Shown here: positions 8,000 to 17,609 of the stretch, piece after piece | Numbering within the stretch: the first letter of the stretch is position 1 | Layout: each line of letters opens with the position of its first letter | Assembly: GCA_003249255.1 (NCBI GenBank) | Contig: QKJP01000063.1 | Location: forward strand, 1 to 54,373 | Direction: 5' to 3' | DNA: 54,373 bases | Source of the DNA: Bacteroidales bacterium | Lineage (GTDB): Bacteria; Bacteroidota; Bacteroidia; Bacteroidales; Marinilabiliaceae | Made by a program: the position numbers and the translations under genes | The notes under the pieces: generated by a model | What the model was told of the DNA's origin: nothing | Seen by the model: only the letters and a program-made list of their open reading frames with translations | The model's database searches: none

Positions 8000-9094
8000 T
8001 TAGATTATACTTTGGTATACCTCTAATACTTGTTTAGAGATAGCATCCCAATTATAATTGTTTTCAATTATATCGCGGTAACTGATATTATTTGGTTTAG
8101 TTAGTTTTCGGTTTAAAGCTTTAGTTAATGATGAAATGTTACCAACTTTAAAATAATCCTCCTTTACTAAAGGTACCCTTTGGTTAGCAGGGATGTTGCT
8201 TACCAATACATTAAGGTTATAAGACATGGCTTCTAATAATGCAATGGGTAATCCTTCGTGATACGAAGGTAATACATATAAACTGGCATGAGAGAAAACT
8301 TCTCTGAGTTTATCACCTTTTATAAATCCTGTTAGTACAACATTTGCTTTTGCTGCTTTTTGCTTAATTTTTCTACTGTAATTGGTGTTTAAATCCGCAT
8401 CACCGGCAATAACTAATTGAAAATCTGTATCCAACTTACTATAAGATTCGATCAAATCGTCAAAACCCTTTTCTTCAACCAAGCGACCCACTGCCAAAAT
8501 GTATTTTTGAGGTTTTAAACCTAAAGAATTGATGTAATCAGTTGATTCAAGTTTAGAAAGAATTTCAACGCCATTGTAGATGAGTTCAAGTTTTTCATAA
8601 CACTTATATTTATTGGTCATGAGCTCTTGAATCACTTTTGAAATCACGATTATTTTATTTGAAAAGCGTGCTCCAAATTTTTCCCCGGTTTTTAAGATAT
8701 TCTTTGCGAAATTATTCCATTTTTGGCGATCATAGTCCGGGCCATGATGGGTCATGACTACTTTTAAGCCTAATAACCTTGCTAATGGTGTGACCAATGC
8801 TGGACCTATGGCGTGAATATGTAGAATATCTGCTTTTAATCGTTTAGCATGAAAAACACCTGTGAAAGAATGAAAGAAGGCTTCTAAGCTTTTACTTTTG
8901 GGAGCAAAAGTATCAACAAGAGTTACCCCTTTATACTCATTTGAAGTCCATGAGGTATTGGTATATCCTTTACGACGAATGATAGTTACATCACAGCCCT
9001 TTTCAACTAAGCGCGGATAGAGCTTTTCACAATGCGTTTCTATCCCTCCTTGAATGTGTGGTATGCCACGAGTACCTATTACGACTACTTTCAT
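8000..9094 (-). CDS. Glycosyltransferase family 4
   Basis: 364 residues with a GT-B fold. The N-terminal Rossmann domain starts MKVVVIGTRGIPHIQGGIE, a pattern of GT4 enzymes in capsule and exopolysaccharide loci. The C-terminal donor-binding domain has YILAVGRLVEEKGFDDLI and the E-x7-E motif region HEGLPIALLEAMS. It transfers a nucleotide-activated sugar to the growing repeat unit on the cytoplasmic face of the inner membrane; donor and acceptor cannot be told. It is set off from its neighbours by gaps of about 150 and 240 bases. Confidence 0.9.
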   Translation of the reverse strand: MKVVVIGTRGIPHIQGGIETHCEKLYPRLVEKGCDVTIIRRKGYTNTSWTSNEYKGVTLVDTFAPKSKSLEAFFHSFTGVFHAKRLKADILHIHAIGPALVTPLARLLGLKVVMTHHGPDYDRQKWNNFAKNILKTGEKFGARFSNKIIVISKVIQELMTNKYKCYEKLELIYNGVEILSKLESTDYINSLGLKPQKYILAVGRLVEEKGFDDLIESYSKLDTDFQLVIAGDADLNTNYSRKIKQKAAKANVVLTGFIKGDKLREVFSHASLYVLPSYHEGLPIALLEAMSYNLNVLVSNIPANQRVPLVKEDYFKVGNISSLTKALNRKLTKPNNISYRDIIENNYNWDAISKQVLEVYQSII

Positions 9095-9244
9095 TGATGA
9101 TTGGTAATGCTGCTAATATTTGTTTAGTACAAATATAGAAGAATTATTATGAGGAGAGAGAGATGTCTATGAATTTCACTAAACAGCACTAATTTGTCTT
9201 TTCTTATTGTGGTATTTAGTGAAATTCGTGAACCTACATTTTTA

Positions 9245-10372
9245 TTAATCTTCAACTAATGGCAAGGTTGGATCAGGTACCACACCAGTTCCATCAGAAA
9301 AGGCATTCATTCTGGTGTAATTTAAATCTCCTTGCAATGAATTTTGGCCAACATCAAAATGAGGGGCTTTGGTACAAATTGGTCGACCAATCATAGACTT
9401 GATTTTGTTTTTAATGACCCATTTGGTTGGGTGTTTGATATATTTTTTCATAACTGGAGCAGCAGTGCCAACCATCCAACAGTTTTTAGGGCATTGTGCC
9501 ACTTTTTCTCTCACCTGTTGAGCTTTTTCACCGTACCATAAGTCCTCAAAATTATCTACATCTCTGATGTTACCCATGCTTTGTTTCCAAATACCATCTT
9601 CTAGTCCGTTACAGGGATATACTTCGCCATAAGGTTCAATGAAGAAGTTGGTAGTACCTGCTTCACATGGTAACATGCGTTTGCCACCATCGATGTAGTT
9701 CATTAAACCCATATTAAAGAAGGCTCTATACCATGCTTTAGGGTGATTTTCTTTTAGTAACCTTTCAATTAGTTTTTTGAAGTCGGCTTTAACAGCTTCT
9801 TTTTCGCTAATAAGGTTATTGTCTTTGTGAAAATAGTATGAGTTGTGGAAAGCAGCTGTGGCGAACTCTAAGTCCATTTTCCGAGCAACATCATATAATG
9901 GAATGAGGTCTCTATGGTTTAAATTAGACACAGTCATCCCAAAACCAATGTCTTTCACACCCATTTTTTTTAGTTCTGTTAATAATTTAATGCCTCTTTC
10001 GTAGCCGCCTTCACGGCCTCGTAACATGTCGTTGGTAAATTGCATACCTTCGATACTTACACGGATACCTATATTTGGATATTTTTTAGCTAGTGCAATA
10101 ATGCGGTCGTAGTGCCAGCCTGAAGTTGAGATAACAATACGAGGTGATTTTTTGAACATTACTTCTACAATTTCTTCCAGATCTTCACGCTGAAATGGTT
10201 CACCTCCTGTAATGTTTACAAACTTGAAATTTGGTAAGATCTCTAGTTCTTTAGCTGTAATTTCTTTTTTTGTATCGGTTGGGTAACGCCATATATCACA
10301 CATCTTACAACGCATCTGACAGCGGTAAGTTGTGATGATGGATACATCGGTTGGCATTGGTACATTTTTCAT
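9245..10372 (-). CDS. Radical SAM / SPASM domain protein in the polysaccharide locus
   Basis: 375 residues. The radical SAM cluster motif CQMRCKMC (Cys18, Cys22, Cys25) is followed by the SAM-binding ITGGEPF. A C-terminal SPASM-like region has further cysteines: PCEAG..., the VYPCNG segment, and CPKNC. These should bind auxiliary [4Fe-4S] clusters. SPASM proteins modify peptides or sugars and sulfatases by radical chemistry; the substrate here is unknown. It lies between an acyltransferase and a glycosyltransferase gene, so a sugar or lipid-linked intermediate is a fair guess, but that is inference from location. Confidence 0.85.
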   Translation of the reverse strand: MKNVPMPTDVSIITTYRCQMRCKMCDIWRYPTDTKKEITAKELEILPNFKFVNITGGEPFQREDLEEIVEVMFKKSPRIVISTSGWHYDRIIALAKKYPNIGIRVSIEGMQFTNDMLRGREGGYERGIKLLTELKKMGVKDIGFGMTVSNLNHRDLIPLYDVARKMDLEFATAAFHNSYYFHKDNNLISEKEAVKADFKKLIERLLKENHPKAWYRAFFNMGLMNYIDGGKRMLPCEAGTTNFFIEPYGEVYPCNGLEDGIWKQSMGNIRDVDNFEDLWYGEKAQQVREKVAQCPKNCWMVGTAAPVMKKYIKHPTKWVIKNKIKSMIGRPICTKAPHFDVGQNSLQGDLNYTRMNAFSDGTGVVPDPTLPLVED

Positions 10373-10425
10373 CTTAAAATATTTACAAATTTGTTAGAAG
10401 TTAAACAACAGTTTGTTCTTAAGGT

Positions 10426-11118
10426 TTAGTTTCTTTCTTTTAAAATTTTAGCTGGTACGCCACCAACTATAGAATATGGTGGAACATCTTTGTTAACTAC
10501 AGCCCCTCCTGCAATGATGCTTCCTTTACCAATTGTAACGCCATCTAAAATTCTTGATCCTGATCCAAGCCAAACATCATCTTCAATGGTAACTCCAATT
10601 CTAGTTGCTCCTTGATCCATAATAGCTTTATTTTTATCTGAATAATTGTGATTTTCTGAGAATATTGAAACATTGGGGCCAAAGATAACCTTCGATCCAA
10701 TTTTAACTTTACCACGAACTTGAATAAAGCAATTTTGTGCTATTCCTACATTATCGCCTATAATTAGTTCTTCGCCTAATTCTCTAATAACACCAGTACA
10801 TTCAATGATAGTTCCTCTTAGAATCGAAACATTGTTGCCAATGCTTATTCCTTTTTTTGATAATGCATTGATTTCAACATTATCTCCAATTGTAAGTGAA
10901 CGACCAGTACTAATTTTATGTCCATATTTTATTTTAGTGCCTTTTCCCAAAAAAATAATGCCAGATGATTTTTTTAACTTAAGCTTTAATATCAAACCTC
11001 TAATTAGCATTGTAGCTCTTTGGGTACTAATTATTATTATATCTCGAAAAGATAAATCTTTATCAATTGAGTAACCATCTTTTCCAAGTTTTCTAATTAA
11101 AGAATTAATAATTTTCAT
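10426..11118 (-). CDS. Left-handed beta-helix (hexapeptide) acyltransferase
   Basis: 230 residues. Hexapeptide repeats fill the C-terminal two thirds (for example IEDDVWLGSGSRI, VTIGKGSIIAGGAVV), ending in the common PPYSIVGGVPAKIL cap of the maltose/galactoside O-acetyltransferase and WcaF/CysE-like group. The probable catalytic His is in FSENHNYSD. It most likely O- or N-acetylates a sugar of the repeat unit using acetyl-CoA. Its start overlaps the end of the upstream glycosyltransferase gene by 14 bases, so the two are co-translated. Confidence 0.88.
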   Translation of the reverse strand: MKIINSLIRKLGKDGYSIDKDLSFRDIIIISTQRATMLIRGLILKLKLKKSSGIIFLGKGTKIKYGHKISTGRSLTIGDNVEINALSKKGISIGNNVSILRGTIIECTGVIRELGEELIIGDNVGIAQNCFIQVRGKVKIGSKVIFGPNVSIFSENHNYSDKNKAIMDQGATRIGVTIEDDVWLGSGSRILDGVTIGKGSIIAGGAVVNKDVPPYSIVGGVPAKILKERN

Positions 11119-12307
11119 TTGTAATAGCTTGATTATATAGATTAGTAAGTTTGTTAATGTATTTAGACGCGGAATATTTTTGTTGAGCCTCTTTACCTAT
11201 TTTTTGATAATTATATGTCTTAGAAGAGATTTCATAGATTTTTTTCTCTAAATCTTTTTTATCGCCACTTTTAAAAAGGATACCATTAGTACTATCAATT
11301 AATTCGGGAATTCCACCAATATCTGCACCTAATACAGGTGTGCCATTTATTAAGGATTCGAGCATTGATAATGGATTATTTTCAAACCATTCAGAAGGAA
11401 CTATTGAAAACTTGGCTTTAGAAATAATACTATTTACCTCATCTGATTTTTTAAATCCTAAAAATGAAATGTTTTTATTAGTGAAGGTTAGTTCCAATTT
11501 ATTTTTTAAAGGACCATCACCAATTATTTTAAAGTCAATGTGTTTAAGATTAGTGGCAGCTTCAAGTAATGTTTCTATACCTTTTTCTTTAGACAGGCGT
11601 CCGACAAAAACTGCATAATTCATCCTTTGGAGATTTATTGTGCTTGGCTGGTGGTCAATAAAGTTATATAGCTGAGTGATTTTCTTGGTTGAAATGCCTT
11701 CTTTCTGAATTTGAGTTTTTAAGAATAATGAAGGTGAGATGAATTTAAAAACATATTTGTTAAGCTTCTTTTTGTTCCATTTAGATTTTTCAATAAAACC
11801 TATGGTACTCGCAATTAGGCTGTTTTTTATACATCTTTTTTTAATAACACTTAAATTGTTTTTAATACAAGCATCGCAAACTTTGTCTTGCGGTGTTAAA
11901 CATGCTGATGCTGGACAGATTATTTTGTAATCATGTAAAGTCCAAATGACAGGTATTTGCCTTCTGTATGATTCTTGTACTATTATTGGAGATAATTGGG
12001 TGTGGATATTATGACAATGAACAATATCAGGTTGAAAATTACGAAGTAGGTCATTCCATTTTTCTTTTACTTCAGAGGAATATATAGGACGAAGAATTGT
12101 TTCTTTTAAATTAGTTGGTTTTTTATTTGAGTATTCAAGAGCTGAAGGCCAATATGTTTTAAATTCATTATCTAAATTTTCAGGATGATGCATACTGAAA
12201 ACTGCTACTTTATGTCCATTGGCTTCTAATAGATTTTTTAAAGCGATTGTATGAATACAATCACCTCCTCGTGGATAGAAAAATTTGTTGGCTAAGAGGA
12301 TTTTCAT
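11105..12307 (-). CDS. Glycosyltransferase family 4
   Basis: 400 residues, GT-B fold. It starts MKILLANKFFYPRGGDCIHT and has a middle CPAS...C...C cysteine group (about residues 130-155: CPASACL...VCDACI) seen in a subgroup of bacterial GT4 enzymes. The donor-binding part shows YAVFVGRLSKEKGIETLL and the ENNPLSMLESL version of the E-x7-E motif. The sugar is unknown. It is 22 bases downstream of another GT4 gene and overlaps the acyltransferase gene, so it belongs to one transcription unit. Confidence 0.9.
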   Translation of the reverse strand: MKILLANKFFYPRGGDCIHTIALKNLLEANGHKVAVFSMHHPENLDNEFKTYWPSALEYSNKKPTNLKETILRPIYSSEVKEKWNDLLRNFQPDIVHCHNIHTQLSPIIVQESYRRQIPVIWTLHDYKIICPASACLTPQDKVCDACIKNNLSVIKKRCIKNSLIASTIGFIEKSKWNKKKLNKYVFKFISPSLFLKTQIQKEGISTKKITQLYNFIDHQPSTINLQRMNYAVFVGRLSKEKGIETLLEAATNLKHIDFKIIGDGPLKNKLELTFTNKNISFLGFKKSDEVNSIISKAKFSIVPSEWFENNPLSMLESLINGTPVLGADIGGIPELIDSTNGILFKSGDKKDLEKKIYEISSKTYNYQKIGKEAQQKYSASKYINKLTNLYNQAITNENY

Positions 12308-12329
12308 ATTTATTCTTAAATAAATTGCA

Positions 12330-13361
12330 TTAATAGTGCTTTAAATAATTAATTGAAGTAGTTTTAATATTATAATTGCTTTCAATATGAATAATTCCTT
12401 TTTGAATTGAAGAAGGAGACGTTAATATTTGGTAGTTCTTTATAATGTTTGCTATTTGATGGGCACAATCTATATAATCTTCTGATTTGAAGCAAAGACC
12501 AAATTCTCCATTGTTAATAATTTCCATTGGGCCTTCTGTATCAGATACTAATACTGGAACTCCTGCAAGTATAGCTTCTGCGACGGTCAAACCAAATCCC
12601 TCGTAAATTGATGGCTGGACTAATAAATTGTATTGATTGATGTTTTCTTGGATATAATTGGTATCCACTTCACCTAAAAATGAAAAATACTTGTCTATTG
12701 ATAATTTTTTGGTCTGTTCCAATAATAAACTATATGAAGGACCATCACCTATAAAGTCAATAGAGATATTTGTAATATTTAGCTCATTAACAAGATAGTT
12801 GATCGAGTCGATAAGAATGTGTTGTCCTTTTTTAGTATGTATTAGTCTACTTATTTGAACAATTCTAAATGTTGAATAGTTATAATCTAATTTTTTTTTA
12901 ATATGATTGACATTAATACCATTATAGATTAATTCTGCTTGCACTTTACTTTCCTTTAGGATGTAATTTTGGACTGTTTTAGATATTGCAAATACTTTTT
13001 TATATAAGTGTAAAGAGTCGGTTTTGTGACGTACGTCATGAACTGTTACAACACTTTTTTTTCTGAAGAAGGGTAAAATATTGGCTAAGTTAACATCATG
13101 GCAATGTATAATGTCGGGTTTACTATATAATAATAATGACCAAAGCTTTAGTATAAATATTGGATTCTTACTTTTACAAGTTCTATTAAGTTTATATATC
13201 TGAATGTCAGAAGTTATATTGTCAATTAAGTTTTTGTTGTATGCATCATTAATAATAATGAGATTTATTTTAGCGTACTCTTTTTGTTGGTTTATTATAT
13301 CTACTAGCATCTTTTCTGCTCCGCCAATATTAAATGACCAAATAAGGTGTGTTATTTTCAT
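12330..13361 (-). CDS. Glycosyltransferase family 4
   Basis: 343 residues. The N-terminus MKITHLIWSFNIGGAEKML carries the GGAE motif typical of GT4 acceptor domains. The C-terminal domain has FRIVQISRLIHTKKGQHILI and EGFGLTVAEAILAGVPV. It probably adds one sugar of the repeat unit. The start codon overlaps the stop of the polymerase gene by four bases (ATGA), which implies translational coupling. Confidence 0.9.
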   Translation of the reverse strand: MKITHLIWSFNIGGAEKMLVDIINQQKEYAKINLIIINDAYNKNLIDNITSDIQIYKLNRTCKSKNPIFILKLWSLLLYSKPDIIHCHDVNLANILPFFRKKSVVTVHDVRHKTDSLHLYKKVFAISKTVQNYILKESKVQAELIYNGINVNHIKKKLDYNYSTFRIVQISRLIHTKKGQHILIDSINYLVNELNITNISIDFIGDGPSYSLLLEQTKKLSIDKYFSFLGEVDTNYIQENINQYNLLVQPSIYEGFGLTVAEAILAGVPVLVSDTEGPMEIINNGEFGLCFKSEDYIDCAHQIANIIKNYQILTSPSSIQKGIIHIESNYNIKTTSINYLKHY

Positions 13362-14647
13362 TGTGGATTTCTTTTTATTAGATTCGTTTTAACAATAAGT
13401 CCTATTAATATGAAGATGAAAAAATAATATTGTCCATTATAGAATGTTTCATTGATAAACGAAATGGATAACATAGATATTAAAAGAGTATTTAGTACAT
13501 GATATGGTAAGGAATTACCTCTACTCGAAAATTTAAATAACTGAATTATATACACTGAAAAAATACTACTACCAACTATCCCATAACGACTGATTAAATT
13601 CGGAAATAAAATATCTACAGTATTGAGTTGTTCGTAACCAACAGATAAAGAAGGAGAGTTAGTGCCAAGTGTAAAGATAGGAGTTGTAAGATCAATATCA
13701 GGGATATACCCAGCACCTAAAATAATAAATGATTTTTCAGAGAGAATATAGATAAATCTTTCAAAAGTAAGGCCTATTCGAAAAATAAAGGAGCCTTGAT
13801 GGTAGAAAGACTCAAGATTGTCAAAATCCATTTCTTTTATACTACCAAACTGAATAAACATCTCATTAAATCTATCCTGTATGACAGGACTAACGTACCC
13901 AATTAAATTTATAATTATAAATATTATTGGCAGAATGATAATGATGTTTTTAATCCTAATTATTTTGTTATAATACAAAAATGCAAGAATAATAATCCCT
14001 GCAGAGATGATTAGTCCCCGACTTTGTGTTAAAAATGTGGTAATTAATAATAATAATATATAAAGTTTGTGTTTTTTAGAATTGTGGAAAAGAAAAAGAA
14101 GATAGATATAACATTCTATTAAATAAGGTGGGGAATTTCGATATCTGATTATATTACCATCAAAGCTCGGTTTGGAAATAGGGACTAAGTACTGGCCTAC
14201 GTAATATATAGAGTGGTATATTGTTGCTATGGTAATCCAATTAAGGAATTTTTTGTAGTCTTTGTAAGAAAAATTATTAATAATAAAAAGAAAAGCAAAA
14301 TATCCATTTTTTCTTGTAGTTCTGAATATTTGCATAAATGTAGTTCCTCTATTAAAATGATCATACAAGATACTAATAGTAAAAAAAATGAGGAAAACAC
14401 CTAAAGCGATTTTGATATTACTTAGATCCTTAGTTGTACTTTTTTTAATAAATGGTATTAAAGAGAAAATTATAACTAATGCAAGATCACCATATTGAAG
14501 TTGAATAGAGCCAATGTTAAAGTTAATTGGTGCTAACCCAAACCAAGATGTTGAAAGTAAAGCAATAGAGAAAAGTGTAATGTGTTTCTTGTTCTCAAAA
14601 TAGAAAAAGATACTAAGAAACATAATAACGATACTAACTATTCCCAT
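13358..14647 (-). CDS. O-antigen/exopolysaccharide polymerase (Wzy-like)
   Basis: 429 residues with about 10-12 hydrophobic segments spread over the full length and a large polar loop near residues 255-330. It has no recognisable soluble domain, which is usual for Wzy-type polymerases and O-antigen ligase relatives, whose sequences are poorly conserved. Position between two glycosyltransferase genes, in a locus with Wzx and Wzc, supports the polymerase role: joining repeat units on the periplasmic side. A ligase or unrelated membrane protein is possible. It overlaps the upstream GT2 gene by 14 bases. Confidence 0.75.
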   Translation of the reverse strand: MGIVSIVIMFLSIFFYFENKKHITLFSIALLSTSWFGLAPINFNIGSIQLQYGDLALVIIFSLIPFIKKSTTKDLSNIKIALGVFLIFFTISILYDHFNRGTTFMQIFRTTRKNGYFAFLFIINNFSYKDYKKFLNWITIATIYHSIYYVGQYLVPISKPSFDGNIIRYRNSPPYLIECYIYLLFLFHNSKKHKLYILLLLITTFLTQSRGLIISAGIIILAFLYYNKIIRIKNIIIILPIIFIIINLIGYVSPVIQDRFNEMFIQFGSIKEMDFDNLESFYHQGSFIFRIGLTFERFIYILSEKSFIILGAGYIPDIDLTTPIFTLGTNSPSLSVGYEQLNTVDILFPNLISRYGIVGSSIFSVYIIQLFKFSSRGNSLPYHVLNTLLISMLSISFINETFYNGQYYFFIFILIGLIVKTNLIKRNPQ

Positions 14648-15593
14648 TAAAAAAAACTTTTCTCCTCAGATTGTTAACAGATATCAGGAAAATTCTAAAA
14701 GACTTTAGTAGTCTTATTAATTGAAATGTAATAGGGCTAGATTTTCTATATTCTTTCAGGTAATATAACAAGCTTTTTTTTGCGATATTTAATATTTCTG
14801 TATTGTGCACTTTTTTCGTAGATCTTGCGCCAATATGAATAGCTTTTATTTTTGGATTAATAGCAGATTTTAAATTGTGGAGTTTTAGCTTTTCGAAGAG
14901 TATGTTTTCTTCATAATAAAGGAAAGTGTTTTCATCAAATCCACCTAGTTTTTGCCATACTTCAGTTTTTGCCAAAATACACGAGCCGGATATAATATCA
15001 CAATAAATTATTTTTTTTTCTAATAGGTTCTTATTATTATTTAACACCAATAGCTTAGACTGTATGTAATTATTTATAAATTTTAAATCAGGTATGTTAA
15101 TACTTTCCAAAAGGAAAATTGATGTAGAGGGGGAGTTTCTGCAACAATTGTAATCAATCTGATTTTCATCTTTTAATAATAGCGGGCTGATCAAACCAAT
15201 GTCAGGATTTTTCTTAATATCATTGATCAATGTTTCAATGATATTTTCGATTAGGATAATGTCGTTATTTAATATTAAAATGGCTTCAACATTGTGCTTA
15301 ATTAAAAAGTTAATACCAATGTTGTTGCCTCTGGCATATCCTAAATTCTTCTTGGCGTTGATTAGAATAAATTTTTCGTCATATTTTTCATCATCCGTAT
15401 AGTTGCTAAGGTAATTGTATGGTAGGTTTTTGTGTCGAAAATAAGTTGAAATTTGTTCTATAGAATCGTTAGTTGATCCATTATCAATAACTACTATTTT
15501 AAGGTTCTCGTCTGGACAATTTATTTGCAAAGATGCGATGCAATTAATTGTATCTTGATAATTATTATAATTTAGTATAACTATACCGATCAT
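14634..15593 (-). CDS. Glycosyltransferase family 2
   Basis: 319 residues, GT-A fold. MIGIVILNYNNYQDTINCI and VVIDNGSTNDS are the family opening; the metal-binding region is ILNNDIIL. The acceptor part has SGSCILAKTEVWQKLGGFDE, as in rhamnosyl- and other GT2 enzymes of O-antigen loci. It transfers a sugar from an activated donor to the lipid-linked repeat unit. It overlaps the polymerase gene by 14 bases and follows a 576-base gap after the flippase gene. Confidence 0.9.
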   Translation of the reverse strand: MIGIVILNYNNYQDTINCIASLQINCPDENLKIVVIDNGSTNDSIEQISTYFRHKNLPYNYLSNYTDDEKYDEKFILINAKKNLGYARGNNIGINFLIKHNVEAILILNNDIILIENIIETLINDIKKNPDIGLISPLLLKDENQIDYNCCRNSPSTSIFLLESINIPDLKFINNYIQSKLLVLNNNKNLLEKKIIYCDIISGSCILAKTEVWQKLGGFDENTFLYYEENILFEKLKLHNLKSAINPKIKAIHIGARSTKKVHNTEILNIAKKSLLYYLKEYRKSSPITFQLIRLLKSFRIFLISVNNLRRKVFFNGNS

Positions 15594-16169
15594 ATTTCAA
15601 ATGTAAATTTTTTTAAAAAACATTTTTTTAATTTTTAGTGATTCTAACTGAGATTTATACAATAGAGAAGTTGACATTTGAGCTTTTGAGAATCAATATC
15701 TTTTATCATAGATTGTTGTTTTCTTAATATTCTTTAAAATTTGGTTAGTTAATTCTTAGGCTTATATAGTTATTTAGTCTAATGAATTTTAGTAAGGTAA
15801 ATTTTGCCACAAGTGTTGCAATAAATATTGCTAAAGTAGATAGCAATTTTAAATAATTTTAATTGTTAAGTAGGATATTTATATACTTTCATTGTGTTTT
15901 TGTAAAATGTAGAGAACAATGTTTAACAAGTTAAACAAATGATTAATAACCAATCCATACTAATATTTATGATAGGATAATACTAATTCATTTTGTGATA
16001 TATAGAATGCTATTTAGATAATCTTTAAACATTATATCTTTGTATGCAAAAATAGCTAAACTTAATTTAAAGTATTTAATCATTAATTAAGATGATTTTA
16101 ATTGTAATATCAAATAAAAGATTAATATTTTGATTTGTTTTAATAGGAAATTATTGGGATAAAGTAGTA
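15594..16169. other. AT-rich gap inside the polysaccharide locus
   Basis: 576 bases with no supported gene, richer in A+T than the flanking genes. One small hairpin (ATTGCTA...TAGCAAT, about 15827-15848) is visible. It probably contains the promoter for the genes to its left on the minus strand, but I cannot point to a convincing box. No repeat or insertion sequence is seen. Confidence 0.4.
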
Positions 16170-17609
16170 CTAGTTCAGTTTTGCTTTCGAGAGTATATTT
16201 AAATAGAAATTGTATACAGTCTCATTTTTATTGATTAATAAATTGAGTAATAGAAAATAGATAATGCATAAAAATGTACTTAAACTAAAGGCATACCAAT
16301 TATTTGAATTTAAAATGATCGATAACATACAAATTATTATATATGGTGTAGAATAAAAGATATGTTTAACGATATTTTTAACAGGAAGTAGAATGCCAAT
16401 TTTTTTATTTACAAAAAAAAGTGCTAAAGTTAGTGTTGAAAGTTCTGAACTTACCCATGCAAAAGAAGATCCCACTGAAAAAAAAGTAGGTACAAAAATT
16501 ACATTTAACGATATGCCAAATACTGCACCTATTAAGGTGGTTATTACAATACCTTTTTTATGGTCTAAGCACATTAACAATTGTTGATTGAATATTTGTT
16601 GTAATCCTATAACAATCATTAGGGGCATCACAATTTGAAACGGCAATATTGCACCGAGATATTGATCCCCTGCTATAAGCGTAATAATTTCATGTGCAAA
16701 AAATTCAGATATAACTATCGTTGGTAGCGCAAATATTAGTAAAATATTGATGGTCTTATTAACGAGTAGTTTTATGTCTTCAATTTGGTTATTCTTTAAA
16801 TAGTTACTCATTTTAGGTATTATTACCGCGGTTAAAGCTGTGAAAAGGCCAATAATAATCATGTATAATTTTATGGCCGTCGAATAATATCCAACTTGCA
16901 TATCGTTTGAAACAAAACCTAAGAATAATATGTTAAAAGAAGTATATAAGGAGATTAATAATTTGTTTAATCCAAAGATAAGAAAGGATTTAAAAAACTT
17001 GTTAAAACAAATTGCTCTAATGCTAAATTGGACAAAATTTCTACTATAGAAGATATTAAATAAACTATTTACAATTACTGAAATGGCTAAAAGAGTGTAA
17101 TATACGACGTAGTCTTCTTCATTCTTTACAAATAGGAATACTGCAATGGAAAATAAGCTTCTAACTATAATAGATCTTATTGTTATGAATTTAAATTTTT
17201 CAAGTCCTTGGTAGAGCCATTCGATTAGAAACAAGGAGAATAATAATTTAGAAGCGCCTATCCATAATAATTGTCTGTAATTTTGGAATTGTGGAACTGT
17301 ATAAATAGATATAATTAAAACTAATAAAACAACGAGTGTCGATATTGCATGGGTTGCTAGTAATGTTGAGAAAACCTGCTTGCGAGTCCGCTTGTCATCT
17401 TGTGTTTTTGCAATTTCTCTTATTCCAAGAGAAGCAACCCCTAACGTAGCAAATAATATATAGTAGTCTATAATACTGTCAACAAAACTGCACATGCCTA
17501 CGTTTTTAACACCAAGTGTTCTTGATACATAGGGAAAAATAATTAGCGGGAAGATGTATCCTGCTAAGGTTAATGCACTGTTAAAAAGAAAGTTCTTTTT
17601 TATACTCAT
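16170..17609 (-). CDS. Oligosaccharide flippase (Wzx, polysaccharide biosynthesis protein family)
   Basis: 479 residues with about 12-14 membrane segments. The N-terminal SIKKNFLFNSALTLAGYIFPLIIFPYVSRTLG is the classic start of the MOP-superfamily flippases. Wzx moves the lipid-linked repeat unit across the inner membrane. Its ATG shares one base with the stop of the DUF115 gene (TAATG), so the two are translated together. Together with the Wzy-like and Wzc-like proteins it defines the locus as Wzx/Wzy-dependent. Confidence 0.92.
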   Translation of the reverse strand: MSIKKNFLFNSALTLAGYIFPLIIFPYVSRTLGVKNVGMCSFVDSIIDYYILFATLGVASLGIREIAKTQDDKRTRKQVFSTLLATHAISTLVVLLVLIISIYTVPQFQNYRQLLWIGASKLLFSLFLIEWLYQGLEKFKFITIRSIIVRSLFSIAVFLFVKNEEDYVVYYTLLAISVIVNSLFNIFYSRNFVQFSIRAICFNKFFKSFLIFGLNKLLISLYTSFNILFLGFVSNDMQVGYYSTAIKLYMIIIGLFTALTAVIIPKMSNYLKNNQIEDIKLLVNKTINILLIFALPTIVISEFFAHEIITLIAGDQYLGAILPFQIVMPLMIVIGLQQIFNQQLLMCLDHKKGIVITTLIGAVFGISLNVIFVPTFFSVGSSFAWVSSELSTLTLALFFVNKKIGILLPVKNIVKHIFYSTPYIIICMLSIILNSNNWYAFSLSTFLCIIYFLLLNLLINKNETVYNFYLNILSKAKLN

